64,000 nucleotides of DNA from Candidatus Blochmannia vicinus (GCA_030020825.1 CP125213.1:1-64000); one strand, 5' to 3'. Shown: positions 47,632 to 59,467, counted from the stretch's first letter. Numbers and translations are program-made. Notes: generated from the sequence alone by a model not told the origin.

Positions 47632-50022
47632 TTATCTTAAGGTGCCATGAAAACGTTTTATTAAAATTATTGAGTATTTATTAACAATATCAGAAATTTC
47701 TTCTTCTTTTAAAGTATGAGTTTTACTTTGTAAAAATAATTTAATAGTAAAACTTTTAAAACCTTTTGGTATACCTTGGCCTTTATAGACATCAGATAAC
47801 TTAATTTCAACTAAGTGGTTTTTATGGGTAATTTTTCTACATTCGGTAATAACAGATTCTGCAGAAATATTTTCCGGTACTATTATAGAAATATCTCGGT
47901 AATTTTTCGGAAATTTAGAAATGGTAGTAATTTTAGATAATGTGGATTTAGAAATCATATTCCATGACAGTTCAAATACTAGTGTGTGTAATCGTAAATT
48001 TAGTTTCGTTTGTATAGCAGGATGAACCATGCCAATATATCCAATACATATATTGTTTAAATAAATTGCTGCGCTTTGTCCAGAATGTAGTGCGGGATGC
48101 ATGAATTTTTTAAATTTTACATAATTTAATTTATTGGTTATGTTTAGTAGTGATTCTACGTCTCCTTTTATATCGTAAAAATCTACCGGATGTTCTGTTA
48201 AATCCCAATGTTCATTAAATCTAAAACCAGATCGTATTCCAGCTATCATAAAATTTTGATGCACTTTGTTTTCAGCAGTTTTTTCTGGAATAAAACACAT
48301 ACCGCTTTCAAATAATTTAATTTGTTTTTGTTGTCTATTTTGATTATAAATCATTGATTTGATTAATCCGGGCCATAAAGATAGTCTCATGGTAGACATG
48401 TCTGATGTGATTGGATTTTTTAAAATTAATGGAGTTTGTTGTGGGTGTAATAATTTTTGAATGTTAGCATTTACAAAACTATATGTTATTATTTCTTGAT
48501 AACCACGATCTATTAATAGGTTTTTTACCCTTGATAATGATACAGTTGATGTGTAGTTATGATTTGTTATTAATTTTGTAGGAATGAAAACATGAGGGAT
48601 GTTGTTGTATCCATTAATACGTATTATTTCTGCTATTAAGTTTTCTTCTATAGAAATATCAAAACGCCAAGTGGGCGTTAGTACCTTCCAGTTATTATTT
48701 AAAAATTCAGTTTTAAAACCAAGTCGTGTTAAAATATGTGTGATTTCCTTATCCAGAATACTAAATCCAAGAATTTTTTTTAATTTAGTACGATTTAATA
48801 TAATATTGCTTGGTTTCGGTAATATATCATTATTTATCATGCTTATTATTGGACCGGGATAACCACCACAGATTTTTAATAATAATGATGTAACGCGATC
48901 TAAAGCTAATTTAGATATGCTTGGATCAACTCCTCTTGCATAACGAAAAGAAAAAAGATCATGCATATGATACAGTTTCGATTGACTCGCGATAGTAGAT
49001 GGTTTAAAAAAAGCAGATTGTAACATGATGTGACAAGTGTTGGAGCAAATGCAGTATTGATTAGGAATAGTTATTCCGGCTATTGATAATGGTTTTTTAA
49101 AATCAGAGATCACTATTGTATTGGGAAATAATTTTAAATTATTGTTATTAGAGAGTTTTAATGTTTCTCCGATTTGTGAAAATCGTATGCGTATTATATT
49201 ACCTTCAATTTTTTCATAATCGATAATATAAACTGGATGCCCCAGTTCTAGTAATACATAATTGGCAATATCAATCACTACATTTACTGAACAGATTCCG
49301 CAACGACGTAGTTTTTCTGCTATCCATAAGGGCGTAGGAATAGCGATATGAATGTTTTTTAAAATTCTTCCTAAAAATTGTGGACATGCATCAGGAACTT
49401 CAATAGCAATTGGAATAGTTTCATGGATTGTTGGTGTAATTGAATTAATTTTTATTTTTTTTAATTTTAGATGATTGATGGCTGCTATTTCTCTAGAAAT
49501 TCCGATTATATTAAGACAATCTCCTCTATTAGGAGTAATATTTATTTCAAAGATATTATCATTAAGGTGTAAATAATCATAAAAGTCTTGCCCAATAGGT
49601 GCATCCATAGGTAATTCTATTATACCTGCTGTGTGATGAATTATTCCTAATTCTGAAAAGGTACATAGCATGCCCTCTGATTGTTGTCCTTGTATAATAG
49701 TTAGTTTAACTTTATGTCCATTTGGTAATATTGATCCCATATTAGCAACAACTGTTCGGATATTTTTACGACAATTAGCAGCATCACAAACAATATTCAA
49801 TAATTTATTACTACCGTTATTTACTTTTGTTACCCATACATTATTGAAGTTTGGATGTATTTTACATTCTACAATTTCACCAATAACTACTCCATGAAAA
49901 ATATTAGAAACAGGTTTTACTTCATTAACTTTAAATCCAGCCATAGTTAATTGATTAACTAATTCGATACTACTAATAGATGGGTTCGTCCATTCTCGTA
50001 TCCACATTTCACTAAATTTCAT
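47632..50022 (-). CDS. pheT: Phenylalanyl-tRNA synthetase beta chain
   Basis: Large subunit of the alpha2-beta2 enzyme that charges tRNA-Phe. At 796 residues it matches E. coli PheT (795). Domains in order: N-terminal start [18 protein letters not shown], an EMAP-II-like tRNA-binding domain (about 40-150: [21 protein letters not shown] region), B3/B4 editing domain (about 210-390), B5 (about 400-475), the catalytic-like core and the C-terminal FDX-ACB anticodon-binding domain (about 700-796, [14 protein letters not shown]). It starts 15 bases after pheS and is the last gene of the thrS-pheT operon. ihfA, its usual next neighbour, is missing. Confidence 0.97.
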   Translation of the reverse strand: MKFSEMWIREWTNPSISSIELVNQLTMAGFKVNEVKPVSNIFHGVVIGEIVECKIHPNFNNVWVTKVNNGSNKLLNIVCDAANCRKNIRTVVANMGSILPNGHKVKLTIIQGQQSEGMLCTFSELGIIHHTAGIIELPMDAPIGQDFYDYLHLNDNIFEINITPNRGDCLNIIGISREIAAINHLKLKKIKINSITPTIHETIPIAIEVPDACPQFLGRILKNIHIAIPTPLWIAEKLRRCGICSVNVVIDIANYVLLELGHPVYIIDYEKIEGNIIRIRFSQIGETLKLSNNNNLKLFPNTIVISDFKKPLSIAGITIPNQYCICSNTCHIMLQSAFFKPSTIASQSKLYHMHDLFSFRYARGVDPSISKLALDRVTSLLLKICGGYPGPIISMINNDILPKPSNIILNRTKLKKILGFSILDKEITHILTRLGFKTEFLNNNWKVLTPTWRFDISIEENLIAEIIRINGYNNIPHVFIPTKLITNHNYTSTVSLSRVKNLLIDRGYQEIITYSFVNANIQKLLHPQQTPLILKNPITSDMSTMRLSLWPGLIKSMIYNQNRQQKQIKLFESGMCFIPEKTAENKVHQNFMIAGIRSGFRFNEHWDLTEHPVDFYDIKGDVESLLNITNKLNYVKFKKFMHPALHSGQSAAIYLNNICIGYIGMVHPAIQTKLNLRLHTLVFELSWNMISKSTLSKITTISKFPKNYRDISIIVPENISAESVITECRKITHKNHLVEIKLSDVYKGQGIPKGFKSFTIKLFLQSKTHTLKEEEISDIVNKYSIILIKRFHGTLR

Positions 50023-50037
50023 TCTAACATCTCTACA

Positions 50038-51030
50038 TTATTGAAATTGATTAAGAAATTGTAAATCATTTTTAAAAAAAATACGCATGTCGTTGATGTT
50101 GTAAAATAACATTGTTAGTCGTTCTATTCCTATTCCGAAAGCGAATCCTGAAAACTTTTTTGTATTAATATTTGCTTGGTTTAAAATTTTAGGATGTATC
50201 ATACCACATCCTAATAGTTCTAACCAATTTCCTGTCTTTTGGTCTATTACATCTATTTCTGCAGATGGTTCTGTAAATGGAAAATAAGATGGTCTGAAAC
50301 GTAAAGCAATTTTTTTTCCGAAGAAATTATATAAAAAGTCATATAATATTTTTTTTAGGTGACATAAATTAATGTTATAATCTACCATTAAACCTTCCAT
50401 TTGATGAAACATAGGTGTGTGTTTTTGATCATAATCTTTACGATATACTCGTCCAAAAGAGATAATTCGAATAGGAGGATTTGTATTAGCCATGGCACGT
50501 ATTTGAATACCAGAAGTATGTGTTCGAAGTAATCTTTTTTCATCAAACCAAAAGGTGTCGTGTTCGTCTCTGGAAGGGTGGTATATGGGGATATTTAGTG
50601 CATCAAAATTGAAATAATCATCGTCAATTTCTGGTCCGTGTGTTATGGAAAATCCTAAAGTGTTGAAAAAAAGCTTCATACGTTTTATGGTACTTGTTAT
50701 TGGATGATGTGTGCCTATATCTGATAGGCGTCCTGGTAAAGTGACATCTAGCGTATTAGTAGTTAAGGTTTTTTTTATATTTTTTGATTTTAAAATATTT
50801 TTTCGTTCAATGAACAATGTGTATATATCTTTTTTTGCTTGATTAATAGCTGTACCTAATTTAGGTCGTATATCTAATGAATAATTGTTAAGAGTTTTAA
50901 TTTGTTGATTTAAGTATCCTTTTTTACCTAAAAATTTAACACGTATCGATTCTAAAGTATCTATGCTATTAGATTGTATTATAGCTGATTGTGCTTGCAT
51001 AACTAGTTTATGTATAAGATCTAATGACAT
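50038..51030 (-). CDS. pheS: Phenylalanyl-tRNA synthetase alpha chain
   Basis: Catalytic subunit of phenylalanyl-tRNA synthetase. At 330 residues it matches E. coli PheS (327). An N-terminal coiled coil (about 1-90) binds tRNA. The class II motifs are visible: [69 protein letters not shown] (motif 2, as two stretches) and [14 protein letters not shown] (motif 3). AAGGA lies 8 bases before ATG 51030. The 239-base gap before it corresponds to the attenuator and pheM leader in E. coli, but no phenylalanine-rich leader frame is visible here, so that control seems lost. Confidence 0.97.
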   Translation of the reverse strand: MSLDLIHKLVMQAQSAIIQSNSIDTLESIRVKFLGKKGYLNQQIKTLNNYSLDIRPKLGTAINQAKKDIYTLFIERKNILKSKNIKKTLTTNTLDVTLPGRLSDIGTHHPITSTIKRMKLFFNTLGFSITHGPEIDDDYFNFDALNIPIYHPSRDEHDTFWFDEKRLLRTHTSGIQIRAMANTNPPIRIISFGRVYRKDYDQKHTPMFHQMEGLMVDYNINLCHLKKILYDFLYNFFGKKIALRFRPSYFPFTEPSAEIDVIDQKTGNWLELLGCGMIHPKILNQANINTKKFSGFAFGIGIERLTMLFYNINDMRIFFKNDLQFLNQFQ

Positions 51031-51269
51031 ATGTAAATCCTTGTGCTATTATTAATTATATATAGCATTATTTACAATTAAATTTAATTAATATTATATA
51101 ATGCATGATTGTGTATAAATCTAATTTTTTAGGAAATTATATTTGTATATAATCATTTATTAGTGATTTTTTTATTTGGATTGTTCAAAAAAAATTACTA
51201 TTGAATGGAAATTTAAAAAATTTAATGTTTAATTAAAATTGTATTTATACTGTAATGGAATACAGATGA

Positions 51270-51623
51270 TTATAAATTAATTTTTGCTTTGTCGACTAAA
51301 ACAGAAAACGTTTCTTTATCGTAAACAGCTATTTCAGCAAGCATTTTTCTGTTGATGTAAACATCAGATTTGTGTAATCCATTTATTAAATAATTATAAG
51401 AAATACCACATATTCGTGACGCAGCGTTGATACGATTAATCCATAATCTACGAAATAAACGTTTCTTCCGACGACGATCCCGATAAGAATATTGTCCAGA
51501 TTTTATTACTGATTGATAGGCAACACGATACGTACGAGACCTAGCGCCATAGTAACCTGCTGCTTGTTTTAATATTTTTTTATGGCGAGCACGTGCCACT
51601 ACACTATTTTTGACGCGCGTCAT
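51270..51623 (-). CDS. rplT: 50S ribosomal protein L20
   Basis: Early 23S rRNA-binding assembly protein; in E. coli it also represses translation of rpmI-rplT by binding their mRNA. It has 117 residues (E. coli 118) and keeps [39 protein letters not shown] and [16 protein letters not shown] lies 9 bases before ATG 51623. It is 79 bases downstream of rpmI. The second residue is Thr instead of Ala. Confidence 0.98.
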   Translation of the reverse strand: MTRVKNSVVARARHKKILKQAAGYYGARSRTYRVAYQSVIKSGQYSYRDRRRKKRLFRRLWINRINAASRICGISYNYLINGLHKSDVYINRKMLAEIAVYDKETFSVLVDKAKINL

Positions 51624-51702
51624 ATGTATTATTCTCCTAATAATGCAAAGGATGTGGCATGATATTTAAAACAATCTCTATAATAAGTCAAATTAGATTG
51701 TT

Positions 51703-51900
51703 CTATATATATGGCAAGCATCTCATAATTGTAGTTAAATAAATTTTAGGAAGTATAGATTTTTGACGTAAATGACGTTTATGTTTGGTAGATTTTTTAG
51801 TTAAAATATGTCGCATATGAGCATGTTTATATTTATATTTTCCTAAAGCTGTTATTTTAAATCGTTTACTAGCTGCTTGAAGTGTTTTAATTTTAGGCAT
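51703..51900 (-). CDS. rpmI: 50S ribosomal protein L35
   Basis: Small basic 50S protein of 65 residues, the E. coli length. [40 protein letters not shown] and the end MRCLPYI match the family. It lies between infC (94-base gap) and rplT (79-base gap). The ribosome site GGGA is weak. In E. coli L20 binds this leader; whether the pseudoknot survives cannot be told by eye. Confidence 0.97.
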   Translation of the reverse strand: MPKIKTLQAASKRFKITALGKYKYKHAHMRHILTKKSTKHKRHLRQKSILPKIYLTTIMRCLPYI

Positions 51901-51994
51901 AAATCAGTCCCGATAATCTCTTTTAAATTGTATGTTTTAACACTAATATGTAAATAATATGATTATTATTTAATCTTTGGATTTTCGTGGCTTA

Positions 51995-52534
51995 TTATTT
52001 CTTTTTTGGATTTAAAATCATAGTCATTTGACGCCCTTCAATTTTATTTGATAAAAATTCTACTGTTGTTAATTCATTTAATTCATTACGTATACGGTGT
52101 AACATTTTTGTACCAAGTTGATGGTGAATTAATTCACCGCCTCTAAAGCGTAACGTTATCTTTACTTTGTCTCCTTCATTTAGAAATTTAATTAAACTGC
52201 GTAATTTAATTTGATAATCTCCTTCATCGGTAGCTGGTCTGAATTTTATTTCTTTAACATGAATCACCTTTTGTTTTTTCTTTTGTTCTTTTGTAGATTT
52301 ATTTTTTTCATACAGAAATTTACCGTAGTTCATAATTCTACATACAGGTGGATCAGAATTAGGACTGACTTCAACTAAATCAAGACCAATATCTTCAGAT
52401 TGCTTCAGTGCTTCATGTAAACTAACTACACCAATTTGCTTTCCGTCTACTCCAGTTAAACGAACCTTGTGAGCATTAATTTCTCTATTGATACGATTCA
52501 AGCGTATTGATTGTATTTTTTTTCCTGATTTAAT
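51995..52534 (-). CDS. infC: Translation initiation factor IF-3, starting at AUU
   Basis: Prevents 30S-50S joining and proofreads the initiation codon. The longest frame with a usual start begins at TTG 52501, but the frame is open upstream and reads [16 protein letters not shown], which aligns residue for residue with the E. coli N-terminus M-KGGKRVQTARPNRIN encoded from AUU. The ATT at 52532-52534 is preceded at 8 bases by GGAGG, so the real start is AUU and the protein has 179 residues (E. coli 180). The N-domain, the linker with [15 protein letters not shown] and the C-domain ([20 protein letters not shown]) are complete. The GGAGG lies inside the end of thrS, whose stop is 6 bases upstream. 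Confidence 0.95.
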   Translation of the reverse strand: MKSGKKIQSIRLNRINREINAHKVRLTGVDGKQIGVVSLHEALKQSEDIGLDLVEVSPNSDPPVCRIMNYGKFLYEKNKSTKEQKKKQKVIHVKEIKFRPATDEGDYQIKLRSLIKFLNEGDKVKITLRFRGGELIHHQLGTKMLHRIRNELNELTTVEFLSNKIEGRQMTMILNPKKK

Positions 52535-52549
52535 AATATGTTATTCCTC
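52532..52549 (-). promoter_or_regulatory. infC translation start: GGAGG and AUU codon
   Basis: On the minus strand GGAGGAATAACAT is followed by ATT. E. coli infC has nearly the same GGAGGAAUAAGGU-AUU arrangement, by which IF-3 represses its own synthesis by rejecting the non-standard codon. Confidence 0.85.
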
Positions 52550-54472
52550 CATTTGATGAAAACTGTAATTGTTAATTTCACATAGTAATTTTTTTATAAA
52601 TACATCAATATTATAGTTAATTAATTTTTTACCACGATAAGTACGTATGGCTACTGTATTTTGATTCATTTCTTTATTACCACAAATCAGCATATAAGGT
52701 ACACGTTGTAAAGTGTGATAGCGAATTTTAAATCCTATTTTTTCATTTCTCAAGTCTACTTTTGTTCTTATTTGTTTATTTATTAGTTTTTTTTCTATAA
52801 TAGAAATATACTCAGATTGTTGACTAGTGATATTCATCAGGACAACTTGTGTTGGGGCTAGCCATGTTGGAAATAATCCTGCATATTCTTCTGTAATTAA
52901 ACCAACAAATCGCTCCATGGAACCAAGGATTGCTCTATGAATCATTACGGGAGCTACACGATTATTGTTATGATCAATATAACGCGCATTTAGTAAATTT
53001 GGCAAAGAAAAATCCAGTTGTATTGTACCACACTGCCAAGTTCTATCAAAAGAATCTAGTAAAATAAATTCTATTTTAGGACCATAAAATGCACCATCAT
53101 TAGGTTGATATTGAAATGAGATATTATTATGCTGAAGTGCAGTAGATAGATATTGTTCTGCTGTATCCCATATTGCATCTGTTCCAATCCGTTTTTTTGG
53201 ACGAGTAGATAGTTTTACTAAAATTGTTTTAAATCCAAATATATGGTATACATCATACATCATTTTAATACAATGGTTTAATTCATCGAATATTTGTGTT
53301 TTTGTGCAAAAAATATGGCCATCATCTTGGGTAAATTCTCGTGTTCTTAATAATCCATGTAAAGATCCAGATGGTTCATTTCTGTGACAATTTCCAAATT
53401 CAGCTACACGATAAGGTAAATCTTTATAAGATCTAATATCTTGGTTAAAAATTTGAATATGTCCTGGACAATTCATTGGTTTAACGCAATACTCATGATT
53501 TTCTGAAGAAGTAGTAAATATGTGTTCATGATAATTATCCCAATGACCTGTTTTTTTCCATAACGCATGATCAATCATAATAGGGCTTTTAACTTCTTGG
53601 TATTTATATATTTTAAGTTGTGTTCGTATAATTTTTTTTAATTCTTGTAACAAAATCCATCCATTTTCATGCCAAAATACCATGCCGGAAGCTTCTTTTT
53701 GTATGTGATATAAGTGTAGTTGTTTAGCAAGGTTTCGGTGATCATGTTTTTTATTATTTTGTAATGTATTATGTTTTAACATTTTTAATTGTTGTTTGTT
53801 GGCCCAAGTAAAACCATAAATACGTTGTAATTTTTTATTTTTACTACTTCCTCGCCAATAAGATGTAGAAATCTTGTATAATTTAAAATTTCGACAAAAA
53901 CTAATATTAGGTACATGTGGTCCAAGACACATATCTATATATTCTTCATGATAATATAATCTAATATGTTCAGTTGGATTAATATTATCATTGAGTATGG
54001 ATACTTTGTATTTTTCTTCAATGGATAAGAAAATTTCTTTGGCTTGGGTCCAATTAACGCTTTTTTTTATAATATTGTAATTTTTATTAGCAAGAAGAAT
54101 CATGTGTTTTTCTAGAATTATCAGGTCGTTATTAGTAAGGTGATAATCAAGATCTATATCGTAATAAAATCTTGTATTTATTACTGAAGCAATCACCATT
54201 TTGGTTACAGGCCATAGTTGTTTTATGGCACGTCCTAATAAATGTGCGCAAGAATGGCAAATTATATTCAATCCTGTATTGTCTTCTGAGCTGATAAATT
54301 CTAATGTTGAATCGTGATATATTAAATCTGTAATGTCAATAACTTTACCATTTACTCGTGCAGCTATGAAATTTTTAGACAATGTTGAATCTGTATCTTT
54401 AGCAATTTGCAAAGGAGATACCGGATGATTATATTGATATTTATTTCCGTTATTTAGAATGATTACAAGCAT
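52541..54472 (-). CDS. thrS: Threonyl-tRNA synthetase
   Basis: Class II synthetase that charges tRNA-Thr. At 643 residues it matches E. coli ThrS (642). Domains in order: TGS domain (1-60), editing domain (about 62-225; the [16 protein letters not shown] motif carries the editing His pair), catalytic core (about 243-535; MNCPGH with the zinc-ligand Cys, [37 protein letters not shown]) and anticodon-binding domain (about 536-643). It leads the operon thrS-infC-rpmI-rplT-pheST. A 15-bp hairpin lies 20 bases upstream of ATG 54472, followed by AAGGGAA as ribosome site. Confidence 0.97.
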   Translation of the reverse strand: MLVIILNNGNKYQYNHPVSPLQIAKDTDSTLSKNFIAARVNGKVIDITDLIYHDSTLEFISSEDNTGLNIICHSCAHLLGRAIKQLWPVTKMVIASVINTRFYYDIDLDYHLTNNDLIILEKHMILLANKNYNIIKKSVNWTQAKEIFLSIEEKYKVSILNDNINPTEHIRLYYHEEYIDMCLGPHVPNISFCRNFKLYKISTSYWRGSSKNKKLQRIYGFTWANKQQLKMLKHNTLQNNKKHDHRNLAKQLHLYHIQKEASGMVFWHENGWILLQELKKIIRTQLKIYKYQEVKSPIMIDHALWKKTGHWDNYHEHIFTTSSENHEYCVKPMNCPGHIQIFNQDIRSYKDLPYRVAEFGNCHRNEPSGSLHGLLRTREFTQDDGHIFCTKTQIFDELNHCIKMMYDVYHIFGFKTILVKLSTRPKKRIGTDAIWDTAEQYLSTALQHNNISFQYQPNDGAFYGPKIEFILLDSFDRTWQCGTIQLDFSLPNLLNARYIDHNNNRVAPVMIHRAILGSMERFVGLITEEYAGLFPTWLAPTQVVLMNITSQQSEYISIIEKKLINKQIRTKVDLRNEKIGFKIRYHTLQRVPYMLICGNKEMNQNTVAIRTYRGKKLINYNIDVFIKKLLCEINNYSFHQMEE

Positions 54473-54491
54473 TGATGATTCCCTTATATTA

Positions 54492-54531
54492 TTAATATCT
54501 TATACGTGTTTGTTATCGTATAAGATATTAA
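54492..54531 (-). promoter_or_regulatory. Hairpin in the thrS leader
   Basis: Perfect 15-bp stem TTAATATCTTATACG (54492-54506) with its complement at 54517-54531 and a 10-base loop. It begins 20 bases upstream of the thrS start. E. coli ThrRS represses its own mRNA by binding tRNA-like stems at a similar position. The loop here (ATAACAAACA on the mRNA) has no Thr anticodon-like CGU, so the mechanism, if any, differs. Confidence 0.5.
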
Positions 54532-55477
54532 CTTTTTAAGTTTATTTTTTAATTTTTTCATCGTATGTCATTTTATGATGTAGAATCACCAAGCATTATG
54601 TACCTTATCATATTTTTATTTTATTTTATATATAGACGATATCTATTATGCATTAAATAATTGAAAATCTTATATAAGATTGTAAATTATCGTTGATAAT
54701 TGTAATAAATTTATTATTATTATTATGTAATATATTTTTAATATAAAACTGAATAATTCTAACATATTATTATTATGTGTAAAAAGTATAAATGTGAAAA
54801 TTATATTTGATTTAATTGATATAATTTTTAAAATTAATTAATAATGATGATATTAATATGATTTTTATATCTTATAATATAAGATATTCAGATAAATATT
54901 CGGATTAAATTACTTTAATATTATATTAAGTACTTATTATTAAGTAGCATTATAATTTTCGTTCAATAAATTTATTTAAAATAATTTTTATGATTTGTAT
55001 TATTTTGAGGATATAGGAGTTGTTTATTTTTATCTAAATCATTATCAATTTTAATAATTAGTTATTAATTAAATTTAGTTTTTTAAAGTTTTTAATTTTT
55101 TGATTGAGATTTTTATTAGATATAAAAACCTTTAAATCTTGAGTAATTCTAACAATAGAACACATTAGAATTTATAGAAAAAGATAATATTTATAGTAAT
55201 TAGTATTTTTTTATATTTAAACTGTAATGTATTTTTTATGTAAGGGAGAAAGTATAAGTATGTGTTTGTTTTTTGTTTTAATATATTAATATGTAATATA
55301 ACTTTGATTATATTTTTTATTTGAATTTTTATTTCAAATTATATTATGGGACTTTTAATGTCTATATTTATATAGTATTGTTTAGTATTATAGATATTTT
55401 TATTGTATAAAATATGTTTTGTTGTAGAGTTTGGTGAAATTAATAAAAAATTTAAAATATGTATAGTAATGTACATT

Positions 55478-55499
55478 TGTTTTCTAATATTAGAAAACA
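55478..55499. repeat. 22-bp perfect palindrome in the kdsA-thrS spacer
   Basis: TGTTTTCTAAT and its exact complement ATTAGAAAACA adjoin. It is the only regular structure in the central part of the 1.35-kb spacer; role unknown. Confidence 0.6.
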
Positions 55500-55827
55500 T
55501 GATCGAATATTTGTCAATATTAATTTTAATAGACTTTATTTTTTTAATAATTTAGGCAACTTAAATTAATGATTATTTAATAATTATGCTTTTATATTTA
55601 TTGTTTGTCTTGATTTAGGATTAAAATTTAATCTTTAAGATGTTGAGTGTTTTCTTTAATTATATTGAACTTATAATATTATTTATCGGTTTTCATAAAA
55701 ATTATCATGACGTTGTCTTTTTAATCTTCAAGAATTTTTAATTAGATTAAAATAAGATTAATTTACAATTAATTTTTAGTTTAAATAATGTTGTTTTTCG
55801 TTATTATTTAATGTAGGTATATAACTT

Positions 55828-56661
55828 TTAAAAGGATTTAATTAGTTCATCGATAGCTTTCATTTGTTTTAAAAAATGTTCTAGCTTATTTAAGGGTAAT
55901 GCAGAAGGACCATCGCATTTAGCATAATTTGGATTTGGGTGCGCTTCAAGAAATAATCCAGCGATACCTACTGCTGTACTGGCTCTAGCTATATCATAAA
56001 TCTGTATGTTCCTGCCTCCAGAAGTAGGACTTAAAGGATTACGTGTTTGCAAAGAATGTGTAACGTCCACTATTATTGGACAACCTTTAGAAATTTGATT
56101 CATTATATTAAATCCTAATATGTCTACTATTAAGTTATCATAGCCAAATAAAGTACCTCGTTCACATAAAATTGTCTTGTTATTTTTAAATGAACGACAT
56201 TTATTAACAATATTTACTATTTGTGTTGGACTCATATATTGTGGTTTTTTTATGTTAATTGCTAGTCCAGTTTTTGCTACAGATTCAATTAAATCTGTTT
56301 GACGAGCTAAAAATGCTGGAATTTGTAATACATCTACTACTTCTGATGCAATATTTGCTTGATTAATTTCATGTACGTCAGTCATAAGCTTGACTCCAAA
56401 CATTTTTTTTAATTCTTGAAATAGGAGTAAACCCTTTTCTAATCCTGGTCCACGATATGAATTAATTGATGAACGGTTTGCTTTGTCGAAAGATGCTTTA
56501 AATATATAAGGTATATTTAATTTTTGAGTTATGTGAACATAATGTTCACAAACTTTCATAACTATGTCTCGTGACTCTAAAACATTCATTCCTCCAAATA
56601 GTACTAACGGTAAATTATTTGATACTTTTATATCGATAATATCAACTGTTAACTGTTGCAT
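55828..56661 (-). CDS. kdsA: KDO-8-phosphate synthase
   Basis: Condenses PEP and arabinose 5-phosphate to KDO 8-phosphate, the first KDO step. From ATG 56661 it has 277 residues (E. coli 284, which has a longer C-terminus); the in-frame TTG at 56691 is rejected because [18 protein letters not shown] aligns with the E. coli start. Conserved parts are [74 protein letters not shown] and [19 protein letters not shown]. Upstream of its product line are LpxK and KdsB in this window. It is 167 bases downstream of prmC. Confidence 0.96.
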   Translation of the reverse strand: MQQLTVDIIDIKVSNNLPLVLFGGMNVLESRDIVMKVCEHYVHITQKLNIPYIFKASFDKANRSSINSYRGPGLEKGLLLFQELKKMFGVKLMTDVHEINQANIASEVVDVLQIPAFLARQTDLIESVAKTGLAINIKKPQYMSPTQIVNIVNKCRSFKNNKTILCERGTLFGYDNLIVDILGFNIMNQISKGCPIIVDVTHSLQTRNPLSPTSGGRNIQIYDIARASTAVGIAGLFLEAHPNPNYAKCDGPSALPLNKLEHFLKQMKAIDELIKSF

Positions 56662-56858
56662 GTATTTCGTTTCCAAATGGTTTAATTTCAAATGTACAGT
56701 ATTAATTAGATTTTTAAAATTAAATATGTTCTATTATATATTTATACATTTTATTTTTTAAATTTAAATTTTAATAATTTATTTGTAGTTATTTTTAAAA
56801 TTTGTTTACTTATAATTGTATTATTGTAATAAATAAGATATGTGTGCGATATAAAATA

Positions 56859-57698
56859 TTAATGGGATATCCATTGTCCATATGTTACACGTTCATAATG
56901 ATGATAATCGCGTATTGTATGGATATGAGTAAATCCAAATTTATAAAATAATGTGCGCATATATCTTCCTTGATTCCAGCCATGTTCTAAAAACAGCCAT
57001 CCATTTTGATGCAAATGTTGAGTAGAAAGCTTGCAAATTATTGTTAAATCCGATAAACCTGATTGTCCTGATATTAATGCATGTTTAGGTTCAAAATTCA
57101 TGTCCCTAATTTGTAGACATGAATCATGTTTAGCAATATATGGCGGATTACTGACAATAAGATTAAATTTTTTCCTTACTAGATATTTAAACCAGTTTCC
57201 ATATATAAATTTTACGTTTTTTAAATTCAGAAAAATTTTATTTTGGCAAGCAATAAATAATGCTTGTTTTTGGCAATCTACTCCTGTAATACTCCAATTT
57301 GGTCTTTCTGATGAAAGAGCTAAAGCTATTGTTCCTACTCCAGTACCTAAGTCCAAAACATTTAATCTAGTAGGTGTATATAGTAAGTCAAGAACGTGTT
57401 GTACTAAGCATTCAGTGTCTGATCTAGGAATGAATACACCTGGAGCTACTTTAAAATTTAAGGACCAAAATTCTTTTGAACCAATTATATAAGCTATAGG
57501 TTCCCCTTTTTTTCTACGATCAATTAATGATTTTAGTTGAATGATGGTATCATACTTTAATAAAGTTTCTCCAAACGCCAACAATTGGGCACGAGGTTTA
57601 TTTATAACTTTTTCTAAAATAATTTCAGCGTCTCTTTTTGGGCTTATAGATTTTTTTAGATTTAAACTAGCCCAATACAACCACTGATCCCATGTCAT
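56859..57698 (-). CDS. prmC: Release factor glutamine methyltransferase PrmC
   Basis: SAM-dependent enzyme that methylates the GGQ glutamine of release factors. At 279 residues it matches E. coli PrmC (277). The N-terminal helical domain (about 1-75) binds the factor. The SAM site is VLDLGTGVGTIALALSSERP (about 114-133) and the catalytic motif is NPPYIA. GVFIPRSDTECLVQ and LFLEHGWNQG also match. Its ATG overlaps the prfA stop by one base (TAATG), so enzyme and substrate are translated together. Confidence 0.97.
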   Translation of the reverse strand: MTWDQWLYWASLNLKKSISPKRDAEIILEKVINKPRAQLLAFGETLLKYDTIIQLKSLIDRRKKGEPIAYIIGSKEFWSLNFKVAPGVFIPRSDTECLVQHVLDLLYTPTRLNVLDLGTGVGTIALALSSERPNWSITGVDCQKQALFIACQNKIFLNLKNVKFIYGNWFKYLVRKKFNLIVSNPPYIAKHDSCLQIRDMNFEPKHALISGQSGLSDLTIICKLSTQHLHQNGWLFLEHGWNQGRYMRTLFYKFGFTHIHTIRDYHHYERVTYGQWISH

Positions 57699-58780
57699 TA
57701 TTCTGACTCTAATAGTTTATCAAGTTGATTAGCTTGATTTTTATCAAATATTGACTGCATCAAAATATCTAAATCTCCGTTCATTATATCATTTAGTTTA
57801 TATGATGTGAAAGAAATACGATGGTCAGTAATACGACCTTGTTGGAAATTATATGTACGGATGCGATCAGATCGGTCTCCAGTACCTAGTAGGTTACGTC
57901 GGGTGCAAGACACTTCTTTTTGTCGACGTTTCATTTCAATAGCATGTAATCTAGAACCCAGTACTGATAATGCTTTAGCTTTATTTTTATGCTGCGATCG
58001 TTCGTCCTGGCATTCTACAACTAATCCGCTTGGTATATGGGTAATACGAATTGCCGAATCAGTGGTGTTTACATGTTGTCCTCCTGCACCTGATGATCTA
58101 AAAGTATCAATTCTTAAGTCATTCAGATTAATATCAGGAAGTTTAATATTTGGTATTACTGGAATTACAGCGATTGTGCAAGTAGAAGTATGAACCCGAC
58201 CTTGGGATTCAGTGTGAGGGACTCTTTGTACACGATGCCCTCCAGATTCAAACTTTAATTGCCCATATGTTCCTTTGTCAGGAATCTTTGCAATTATTTC
58301 TTTATAACCACCGTATTCGCCATAAGTAGCATTGATAATTTCTATTTTCCATCGACGTATCTCTGAATAACGAGCATACATTCGGAATAATTCTCCTGCA
58401 AAAATTGCTGCTTCTTTCCCACCAGTCCCAGCTCGCAATTCTATAAAACAACCTAATTTATCATTAGGGTCTGTAGGTAATAATAGTATTTTTAAATTTT
58501 TTTCAAGGTTATACTGATTTAAATAAAATTCTTTTAATTCATCTTGTGCAATGTCATGCATATCTGTATCTGCAAGCATTTCTTTTATATTAGCTATTTC
58601 TTGTTGCATATTTAACCAACGTTTAAAACAAATAACTATTTCAGATAAGCGTGCATGTTCTTTAGATAAAACACAAAAACGTTTTTTATCACAAATAACA
58701 TCAGGTTCATTGAGTAATTTTTCTAATATATTAAAACGTTCTTGTAATACTATTAGTTTTTTAGTAATAGCAGGATTCAT
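57698..58780 (-). CDS. prfA: Peptide chain release factor 1
   Basis: Releases the peptide at UAA and UAG. It has 360 residues, the E. coli length. The GGQ motif is at 233-235 in [16 protein letters not shown] and will be methylated by PrmC. The codon-reading tripeptide is Pro188-His189-Thr190 (VPHTESQGR), a PxT with His in the middle where E. coli has Ala. The rest of domain 2/4 ([31 protein letters not shown]) is well kept. It begins at ATG 58780. hemA, which precedes prfA in E. coli, is missing, and the 687-base spacer to lolB is empty. Confidence 0.97.
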   Translation of the reverse strand: MNPAITKKLIVLQERFNILEKLLNEPDVICDKKRFCVLSKEHARLSEIVICFKRWLNMQQEIANIKEMLADTDMHDIAQDELKEFYLNQYNLEKNLKILLLPTDPNDKLGCFIELRAGTGGKEAAIFAGELFRMYARYSEIRRWKIEIINATYGEYGGYKEIIAKIPDKGTYGQLKFESGGHRVQRVPHTESQGRVHTSTCTIAVIPVIPNIKLPDINLNDLRIDTFRSSGAGGQHVNTTDSAIRITHIPSGLVVECQDERSQHKNKAKALSVLGSRLHAIEMKRRQKEVSCTRRNLLGTGDRSDRIRTYNFQQGRITDHRISFTSYKLNDIMNGDLDILMQSIFDKNQANQLDKLLESE

Positions 58781-59467
58781 ATATATTTATGTTAGAGTGA
58801 TACTTATTTTTTATTTATATGAAAATTATTGATATTAATAACTATCAGTATAATTGAAATTTATATTTTTTGTTTAAATAATATGTTGTAGTTATGTTTG
58901 TATGAAATAAATTGTATCTTAATTATATTTATATATAACCTTGAATAGGTATTGTATATTTATTATGAGTAGTATTAAAATAATTAATACTAATGAAATA
59001 ATATCATATATGTACATGTTTATGTAAAAATTTTAAAAATTTTTTATTTTTTAGATATATAGCAATCAAATTTCTGTTTATTTATATAGTCTACAAAATA
59101 TTTTTATTAAAGGCTGCACCTGTGTGTATACATATGTTTTTTACTAAAATAGTGTAAATTTTATTACTTAATTTAAACATTTAATTATTATGGGTATTTT
59201 ACAATGTAATTTATATTATATGATATGTTTCAGTAAATATTTAATAAAGAAAATATTGAGATTTAAAAATTAAATAAATTAATTATATATCGTGTGCTAT
59301 TATTCAGCGCCTGTTTAAATATTAGATTGGATTAATATTTAATATGATTAAAAGTTGTATTTATGATTAATAGGTGGATGATTTTATGTGAAATATAGTA
59401 TTAAATATACGTGCAATAAATAAAATCTGAATTTTACATAAAAACACTTTTAAAATTTAATATTTAG
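58781..59467. other. Non-coding spacer between divergent prfA and lolB
   Basis: About 690 bases in the slot that hemA occupies in E. coli. No glutamyl-tRNA reductase remnant is readable and no strong structure stands out. Promoters for the prfA-prmC and lolB-ispE units should be here. Confidence 0.6.

Larger units (their letters stand above)
54473..55827. other. Longest non-coding stretch (1.35 kb) between kdsA and thrS
   Basis: It contains the thrS leader hairpin at its left end and a 22-bp palindrome at 55478-55499; the rest is extremely AT-rich. No reading frame, tRNA or RNA gene is credible. It joins two ancestral chromosome segments (thrS and the kdsA-prfA group are far apart in E. coli), so it is probably a rearrangement junction holding eroded genes. 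Confidence 0.6.

Noticed and set aside
51031..51269. pheM leader peptide and attenuator before pheS
   Set aside because: The two short ATG frames on the minus strand contain no run of phenylalanine codons, and no terminator/antiterminator pair is visible.
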